This document shows positions 56,215 to 64,000 of a stretch of DNA of 64,000 bases, one piece after another. Within the stretch, counting starts at the first letter, position 1. Each line of letters begins with the position of its first letter. The translations under genes were made by a program, and so were the position numbers. The notes beneath the pieces are model-generated. The model had not been told where the DNA came from and did not search any database. It was given only the letters and a program-made list of their open reading frames with translations. The DNA lies in the NCBI RefSeq assembly GCF_034190915.1, contig NW_026947496.1:28573501-28637500 (forward strand), read 5' to 3'. The stretch comes from Cavia porcellus. Lineage: Eukaryota > Chordata > Mammalia > Rodentia > Caviidae.

Positions 56215-58709
56215 AAGATAAAAACCCTCAACCCAACTATTAATGGAAAGAGTATAAACAAACCAGATTTCTAGACAAACTTTGGGTGAATAGTCATAGT
56301 TTATTTTTACATTTTATTTTGTTTTAGATTTGTATGTATTTAGATTGTAGGAATAGTCCAATAAGATTGAGCAAGTATGTATGTTCTATAAAACTAAGGA
56401 AGAAAAAATAACAGTGATGAAAAAATGTGAAAGAAGATTCACTTTTTTATGTTTTTATGCTTAAATTCCATGAGAGAAAGAATTTTAAATTACTCAATCT
56501 TAATACCAGCTATAGAAACTGATTGCAATTTCTCCTTTAACTAAAAGCTATTAGCTCCTAAACATAAAATTTCAGAACCAACAGATAGGACAAATTCAAT
56601 GAAAGAGTTTCATGGGAAACATATTTAGGAGTTATTTGTACTTGTAAAGAGCATACAAAACATAGGAAGCCAACGAAACACACTAGGATGCATTCTCTGA
56701 TGTGCAAACTGGTTGATATTCCAAGTTCTAGGCATTTAAAACCTAAATCATGAGGAGAAAACCAGTTCCCTTTTGACTGATGTCACCAAAATGCCTGATG
56801 ATTTTTATGTTTCTTGGTAGTCTTTAAAATTAGATTAATCTAAGTGTTCCATTTAAAGATGGGCATCAGACTGTAAATGGATTTCTTTACATATTGTATA
56901 CATTCTTTTGTATGTATATATATGTTCCTTTTATATTTAAATTTTTATATCTGAAGTGTTGTAATTTTCATATATTTTACATATATTTGGTATCTATTAT
57001 CGAGGCTTTACTGATAAAGAAATTGAAGCCCCATTATTTTTGCGCATGAATACCTTTCCCGTGAAATCTGATCACGAAGCACAGGCAGGGGGAAATGGAA
57101 GACATTTGTATCCCATGCATTTTCAGTTTTCTTCCCTATTTGTGATGATCTAAATGAAATTGGCTGGAAGTTCCATTCCGGGCTGCTGCTTGGCCCTTTG
57201 TCTCCCATGCTTGTACCTAAGGTGCATCGAATTCTGAAAGACTTTTTACAGTGAAAGACAGCCTGCACTGTGCTAGTCTGTATCTCTTGAGAACTCATTA
57301 CCTCCAGAGCTTCACTTAATGAATGAACCATTCAGCCTGTGGACTTCCTCAGTCAACTGCAAAGCCAGTTTGGGGTAGAACCACCTTCAAGGTGGATCCC
57401 CTTCCAGTTGCATTGTACCTGCTGGTTTTTATTGATTGATATTTCTTACAGCTGCAAAGCCTGTTATTTTATATACAACTCTTCCTCAAATTGTTGCCTT
57501 TAACAAAGCCTTGACAGGACCCATTCAGCAAGTTTCATTTTCTGTTTCAGGAAAACCATTCTAGATTTAAACATAACTGCTCATAATTTTCCCCTTTTCT
57601 CTCAACAATAGGTAATAGCGGAAGGATGTTATTAAAATTGGCGTTGCTGTCAAAGCTATAGAGTTGTTTACTTTTAAAGGTCAAGATGAACCAATTTATT
57701 CTTTGAATCAAGGAATATATTTCACACATGTGGATTTTTTTGAAGAAGCCTTAGGTGACAGCCTGATAAATGAAAGTGTAAAAATCAAGTTCTTTCAGTC
57801 ACATTATCTCTTACTTTATATAATACCAACTTCAAACCAGTTTAAGTATTGCCACAGTCCATCTCCCTGGCTAGTGTGGTAGAAATTGATCCCTTGCCCC
57901 AGGCGGCTTCAGCTGGCAGCTGGGATGTTAGTCTTTATCAGTCTCTAGGACTTGTTCTGTCCTTCGAGCTTTTTGTGTTGGTGATGACAGGTTCCTCACA
58001 GCTTTGGCACTTGTATGATGAAAATGATGAAGAAGAGGGCTTCTCTCTGATGTGCTTTGCAGTCAAAAGTTTACACTGATGCTGGGAAAACACACTCATG
58101 TTCTGGCCTTGGTTTGGGTTTCACTTTTTAAAAGCACCCAGCAAGATCCAAGACATCTTACAGAGAAGTGCAGGCTGGTAGAGCTTCTGCATCATTGGTA
58201 CCTTTGTCTGACTGGTCTTTGCCCATGAATATCCAGTTCTTGGTGGCAAACTGAACCAAACAGTCAAATGACTTTGTCAGAATGACACATGAAAACTTCA
58301 GTGTGTTTACTGTGATGTTGCTGTGACAATGAGTTGTCTTCAATTTTTTGTGATTGATTTTTACAGGCTTTGAATTTCATTCTGTAAGTCCATTTTAATG
58401 TCCTCTTGAAGCACTCATAGAGTGAAATTCTGTATGCTTCTTGATGTTTTTCAGCTATAGGAATAGGTTGTAACTAGTTAAGGCTAGGGATAAAAGGAGA
58501 AAATTAGCCATGTCATTTAAGAAACTTACAACAGTTAGAAATACATCAGTCCTGCCTTTAAATCAGTCTGTTACTGGTATGGAACCATCCTCCTTGAAAA
58601 GCAAGACAGATGCTGAGTTTGGTCAATGGATCTGGAATGTTCTGAAGTTTGAAAGGCATGCTTTCTGTGACAACCTGTCTTAAGTGCTTTTTCTATTTTT
58701 GTTGCTTAG

Positions 58710-58776
58710 ATGACTCCTAAATCTAAAAGGAAGAGTATCCACAGCCGGATGTTGCGGCCTGTTTCCAGGGCCTTTG
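58710..58776 (+). CDS. CARMIL1: CARMIL1 exon j: basic Ser-rich linker
   Basis: This 67-base exon encodes MTPKSKRKSIHSRMLRPVSR and AF, about residues 915-936, with one base of a Glu codon left over. It is strongly basic (KSKRK, SRMLRPVSR) with several Ser, suitable for phosphorylation or for contact with acidic membrane lipids; that role is inference. The acceptor is TTGCTTAG and the donor GTGAGT. The next intron is only 191 bases, so this exon and the next form a tight pair. Confidence 0.93.
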
Positions 58777-59227
<451 letters not shown>

Positions 59228-60741
59228 TGAGCCCTTTGTATATGTGGTGTACGTGCATCTTCACTCACTGTTGGGTAGCTCTGAGAGAACTACACTGTAA
59301 CATTTCCCACCCTACAGAATATAGCTATTGGGAGACCCTAGAAAAATACCAAGCACTGGGGTGGGATGGATGGGCTACGGTCAGAGCATTTTATAGTGTC
59401 TGGGAGAAAAGATGAATTCACTAGCAAAGGACTTACTTATAATTAATTTTGTGGTGCACAATGAGCTCCTGCTCCTTCCATGCTTGGGCCTCTTGCTGAG
59501 ACCTCTCTGCTTGCTGAGCTGCACACTGTGTGACCAAGGTGGCCCTGAGTGGGTGCATCAGGCTGTGACTCAGCATCTTGCTCTCCTTGCCGCGGTAGGA
59601 GGTGGGATTGTCAGTGCAGAGGAGCCTGGGTGTGATGGGTGCGTAAATGCCTTCCGTGTTCTGAAACAGCCAAGCTTCTTGACCAGCTGTTCCATTTCCT
59701 GGCTGTCCCGTCTCATTGCAGTCACTTCCTTTTCTGCCCGTCCATCCCGCAGCCATCCTACAATTCATCCTAACCCTCTTGTGACTAGGGTCTTAACCTA
59801 GCACTCGCCCCAGCCATTCTTCATCTTCCCTGATATTTGCGTAGTATGTGACACTGGAGGGGGAGTCCTTCCTCAAGAGTGCTGTCCACTGGTCCTGGAG
59901 TTGTCATTCACCGTGTCTCCTGCAAAGCCTCCTGTTTCCTGTCTTTCAGTGTCTGCTTGCTGCCAGAGCCCCATAGTCAGGCTCTCTGCTGCTCACTGCA
60001 GACCCTCCTGAGGCAGCTGGCCTTTCAGAGATGTTCAAACCCCAGACCTTTGCTTACCTGCCACCCTGCCCTGCTGTGAAATTCTTTGTCCCCCATAGGG
60101 CATCACCAGTAGACAGGATAGGAACTGAGGCCTGGCGACCTGGTCATCTGTCCTTCCTCTTTCTCCTTGCTAGGTGATCTCTAAACCTCACTGCTCTCCC
60201 CTGGGTGGTGATAACTATTTAGGTCTTTCAGATCTTATCTCCACTGGTCCACATTTCTACCCACAAACCCTTGCTGTCTCTTTGCTTCCATAGAGCTGTG
60301 TGCTGGACTCCAGCAAGGCTACGTCACAGACTAGTTGCGCACAGTGCACAGTCTGAGCAACTCTCCAAGGCCAGTGCTCTCATAACATAATGTTCCTCTG
60401 TGGTTCCGTGTGGTGCTGTGACTTCTCACCCAAGGTGATATGCTCAGCGCTCAGAACGTGCTGAGTCTTGCTGAGTAATTACTGGATAAAGTGGTGGGAG
60501 GCCAGAAACGCAGCTGGACAAGGTCACAACAACCTTTGTGGTCAGCAGTTATGACTATAGATCAGGCTCTCATGTTTGGTTTATTGATCTCATTTGAATG
60601 GCATAGATTAACACTGTTTCAAAAACAAAATCCTTCTACAGTATATTATTTTCTGACTTACTTGATTTTTAGATTTTTTTAGTGCACTATTGTGTAATTT
60701 CAGAGTTACAAACATTTTTCTTTTGAATAAAGGAAAGGCTT

Positions 60742-60923
60742 TGTGGGGTGGGTACTAGGGATTAAACCCCAGGCCATTGCTCTAAACTATGTTCTCAGCC
60801 CTTTTATTTTTTATTTTGAAACAAGGTCTCACTAAAATTGCCTGGGTTGAGCTTGAACTTGAGATCTTCTTGCTTCAGTGTCCCAGAGTGTTGTTGTCAG
60901 AGCCTGTGCCACCATCCCTGCCT
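60742..60923 (-). mobile_element. B1+ID dimeric SINE, minus strand
   Basis: GGTGGGTACTAGGGATTAAA and CTAAACTATGTTCTCAGCCC (ID half), linker TTTTATTTTTTATTTTGA, then AACAAGGTCTCACTAAAATT, TGCTTCAGTGTCCCAGAGTG and TGTGCCACCATCCCTGCC (B1 half). Confidence 0.75.
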
Positions 60924-62029
60924 CAAAACTCTTTTCAGATAGGGAAAAAGACACCTTCCCACCCAAGTAGCATACTGTAGATTCAGCTTGTTACTGAATA
61001 GATGGCTTGGGGGAGAGTCGTCCACCATGTGAAATGATGGCTTAAGCTTCCCCGTGTTTAAGTCAGTGGCTCCTGGAAAAAGAATTCTGTGTTGTCTTTT
61101 CCTTATGCATGTGAAAAGTGAAGAAAAGTGGAAGGAAGCATGCGGGCAGGGAGCTGGGGGAGGAGCATACTGGAAACTGTAAGGAGTTACCTTACAGTTA
61201 CAGTCACACCCATTACCTCTGAAATTCTGGTAAAAAGACAGCTTAACAAGAGAAAAGCACATGAGGAATTGTATATAATTCAGGTCTTCACCACAAGGGT
61301 GCCTTTAAGGAACAGGGAAATCTGGACTCTTCTGCCCATTCTGATGGGGAAGCAGATGGTTGAGGAAACACAGGAGCAGACAAAGTGGGAGATCTTGAGG
61401 CCCTGAGCCATGGCGCCTGCAAAGCCTTTGAGCCCAAACCCTTCTCTCAGAGTCGAGAAGATTCCTGTCCTCCAGGGATGGGGAGGCAATTGTTACCTGC
61501 TTCCAACTGGAAGGGGGTTGCTTTCTTGTGCCTGCTGTTTTCCTGAGTCCCTAGGGCCATATTGTAGAATAGCATGTCCTGAGTTTCGTTAATGAATCCT
61601 GCAGAGATTGTGCTTTTGTCCCCACTCGGACAGGGAATCTCCGGTGAGTCCCAAGCTAAAGTTATGGGTAGATTAGACCTGGCTTTTCCCTAGTACCCTG
61701 TTGGCTGGGAACCAGGGTCACAAGGTTTTTCTTGTTTTCCCTGGGCTGACAGCCCCAGGAATTTGCCACACAGGTGCAGTCCCACATTTTACAATGAGGA
61801 CTAGGAAGAAATGGAGGGTTGGAGCGTGACTGCTTTTATTACCAGTGTTCAGCCACAGCAGTCATTTACTATTACCATTATTATTTCTTGCCAGGCTTCG
61901 GTAGGCTTTGCTCACCCTCAACCCTAGTTTCACCTTTCAGGAGCCCATCCTTGACCTCTGCTGCCCCTGATGAGAACATCCAGGTGTCAGAATTCTCAAA
62001 GCCCGTGGCTCACTCAAATGCAGACATAC

Positions 62030-62153
62030 TCCAGGCATGGTGGTGCACAACTGTAATCCCAGCACTTGGGAAGCTGAGGCAGGAGAAACACCATGAGTTC
62101 AAAGCTTGCCTAGGTTACAAGCCAAAAGCCTGCCTAAAAAACAAAAAACAGAT
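62030..62153 (+). mobile_element. B1 SINE
   Basis: CCAGGCATGGTGGTGCACAA, CTGTAATCCCAGCACTTGGG and AAGCTGAGGCAGGAGAAACA with ATGAGTTCAAAGCTTGCCTA and an A-rich tail. Confidence 0.87.
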
Positions 62154-62590
62154 AATATGCCCTGTCTACTAGGCCAGAATATACAAATGAAAATTTTGTC
62201 AGGATGAAAAGTTGATGAACAGTTTATTTTTTAAGAAGGAACAAACATTTAATCTTAGGTCAAATTATAATCATTTAAAACTATCAATCATATTATAAAT
62301 GATGGGCATAGATTTCACTCTACATTGTAATTTTTACCTCCAAAAACAAAAGCAGTATAACAAGAAATAAAATACTAGCTTCTTTTTTCTTTCTTCCACT
62401 TGATGACAATATACATAAAGACTCTTAGCCTCATGCTACAGCTGATGTGCCTTGAGAATTTAATATTTTACTGTCGCAGCAGAGCAGGGTAAGACCAACA
62501 TGTGAACCTGCTCTTGGAAACTGTATCTGGACAAGACTTGTAGTCTTTCTGAGCCTGAGGCAACTTGTCTCTAAAATAACAGCATTGCAG

Positions 62591-62808
62591 CCAGGAAGAG
62601 TGGTACACATCTGTGATCCCAGTACTCTGGGAGGCTGAGGCAGGGCAGTCACAAATTCAAACCCTGCCTGGGCAACATAGTGATTTACAGAGACCCTGTC
62701 TCCAAAAAAAAAAAAAAAAAAAAAAAGGTGTGGGGATGAGGCTCAGAACAAAGGCCCCGAGTTCAATCTCCAGTCCTGTAAAACAAAACATACAAAAACC
62801 CACATTGC
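62591..62808 (+). mobile_element. B1+ID dimeric SINE with long internal A run
   Basis: CCAGGAAGAGTGGTACACAT, GATCCCAGTACTCTGGGAGG and GAGACCCTGTCTCC (B1 half), 23 A at 62704-62726, then GGGGATGAGGCTCAGAACAA and CCGAGTTCAATCTCCAGTCC (ID half). Confidence 0.8.
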
Positions 62809-63126
62809 CTTCCTTCTTGAATTTTCATGAGAAATAAGTGGGACAGGAGCACACAGCTGTATTAAATGCAAATATTGTCCTTCAAAGCTGGTCTATTTCA
62901 TTAGCACTAGCTGTCTTTCTAATATGTGCATTTGTTTTTACCTTTGCTCTCTGTTCCTCACCCCACACTAAAATGAAGAAAAAGGAAGAGTTTGATTCGA
63001 TCTCACTCTGAAGGAAAGTCAACCAACCCTCCAAAAATTCCTACTCAGAATTCTCTTCTCCGTTTTAGGAGCTCTCGGGAAGTCTGTGCTTCTGGGGAAA
63101 GAGCTTCACATGGGTGAAGTAAGAAG

Positions 63127-63330
63127 GAAAGTGGGTTCAGGGGTCCACACCTGTAATCCCATCTGATCCAGTGGCCAAGGCAGGAGGCTCCAGCTCACCT
63201 GGAGACCTTGTCTCAGAAAGAAGTGAGGAGGGCCAGAGGTTTGGCTCCATGGTAGAGTGCGTGCTTAACATGGAAGAGGCCCTAAATTCCGTTGCCAGCC
63301 CCAAAAGAAAAGAGAAAGAAAGAAAGAATG
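63127..63330 (+). mobile_element. B1+ID dimeric SINE with (GAAA)n tail
   Basis: GGTCCACACCTGTAATCCCA and GGCAGGAGGCTCCAGCTCAC (B1 half), CTTGTCTCAGAAAGAAG linker, then GAGGTTTGGCTCCATGGTAG and GCCCTAAATTCCGTTGCCAG (ID half). The tail is AAAGAAAGAAAGAA. Confidence 0.7.
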
Positions 63331-64000
63331 GAAGGGCCATTCTGGAGGTACCAGACCGGCCCAGCATACCTGTGAAAGAGCACAACAGAGAAAAGTGGGT
63401 GAGGCAGGACTGCAGTTCGTGAGTAGAATACTGACCACTCTAAGAGATAAACTTACACTGTGTCAACTCCCTGATATTTTAATATTTACTTTTTGCTCAT
63501 GTCCTAGTGGGTATTTCTGGGGCCCTATGGTGATCATCCAGAGGCTCTGCTGTCTCATTTTATGGCTCTGCCTTCCCCTTGGGGGTGCAGCCATTCATCT
63601 GGAAGGTGATATGTGTGAAGGCCTGCTGTGTACACCAGAGGTTTGTGAGCCAGGCCTGAAAGCGGTGAACTTGACTTTCATCTGAATTTCCACCGACAAG
63701 GACCTGGCTACACTGTAAATAAACCTGAGAATTTCTAACCACATGGCCTGCCAGGGCCAGAGGCGTGCTGGTGTGGGCTCTGTGCAACCCAGCGCAGTTC
63801 CTGCAGATGTCCCTACTGCAGGTGAAAGGTGTGTCAAGGGAGACCAGAGATGACAGGGTAGAGGACAGAACTCTTAGATCTGACCCTGCCCATGACAATC
63901 GTGTCCACAAGGAGGGAGCTTTAAAGACGATCCATGTAGGAGTCAAGGGAGTGTGAAGCCAGGGCGGACATCTGCATGGCCTGGACTCTTTTTGAGGTGG

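Larger units (their letters stand above)
37495..58709 (+). other. CARMIL1 large intron (21.2 kb)
   Basis: Donor GTAAGA; acceptor TTCTATTTTTGTTGCTTAG. Named contents are five ID elements, one B1, two microsatellite groups, MIR-like copies, an L2 3' end, L1-like sequence and a complete hAT-Charlie element, listed separately. No exon with CARMIL-like coding was found in it. Stretches 40.4-40.9, 47.0-47.7, 49.5-50.6 and 55.1-58.7 kb show no feature I can name. Confidence 0.75.

Noticed and set aside
37495..58709. A nested gene in the 21-kb intron
   Set aside because: Open frames there are short and fall on repeats or low-complexity DNA; none shows splice-compatible, recognisable coding.
59230..64000. 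A further CARMIL1 exon after 59164
   Set aside because: I looked for the expected continuation (starting V-C-A-A) with an AG acceptor and did not find it; the exon probably lies beyond the window.

Overview
The window is intronic-exonic DNA from a placental mammal. It is AT-rich, carries no prokaryotic-style coding, and has long introns full of old LINE, MIR, LTR and DNA-transposon remnants. The young SINEs are tRNA-derived ID-type elements, B1 elements with the internal duplication, and B1+ID dimers. That mix says rodent, not mouse or rat; a guinea-pig-related or squirrel-related lineage fits best, but the exact species is not decided by what I can read.

The only protein-coding gene I can support is CARMIL1 (LRRC16A), on the + strand, running through the whole window and open at both ends. 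Eleven consecutive coding exons (1125-1297, 2873-2941, 6111-6204, 12419-12517, 21764-21892, 23408-23539, 31671-31846, 35053-35140, 37345-37494, 58710-58776, 58968-59164) have AG/GT boundaries and compatible phases. They join to 1374 bases, 458 codons, without a stop. In order they encode the last leucine-rich repeats and their cap, the helical dimerisation domain, a basic Ser-rich linker, and the capping-protein interaction (CPI) motif at 59102-59152. The PH domain and first repeats lie upstream; the CSI motif, proline-rich tail and stop codon lie downstream.

Layout: 1-12 kb holds three exons plus MIR, MaLR LTR, hAT-Charlie, L2 and L1 fragments. 12-38 kb holds six exons, the densest set of datable insertions, an unidentified LTR-like unit (about 13.6-14.6 kb) and a tiny hAT miniature element. 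37.5-58.7 kb is one 21-kb intron with microsatellites, ID insertions, L2 and a second hAT-Charlie copy. 58.7-59.2 kb has two exons around a 191-base intron; the rest is the start of the next intron with B1 and B1+ID dimers.

I found no operon-like, defence-like or otherwise novel gene system. The points most worth a second look are small: a 15-bp hairpin abutting an antisense AATAAA inside the LTR-like unit with 42-bp repeats, a 72-bp hAT element with terminal repeats and 8-bp target duplication, a 3'-truncated U2 snRNA insertion, extreme ID insertions with clear target duplications, and two possible intron-retention isoforms that would keep or lose the capping-protein motif.
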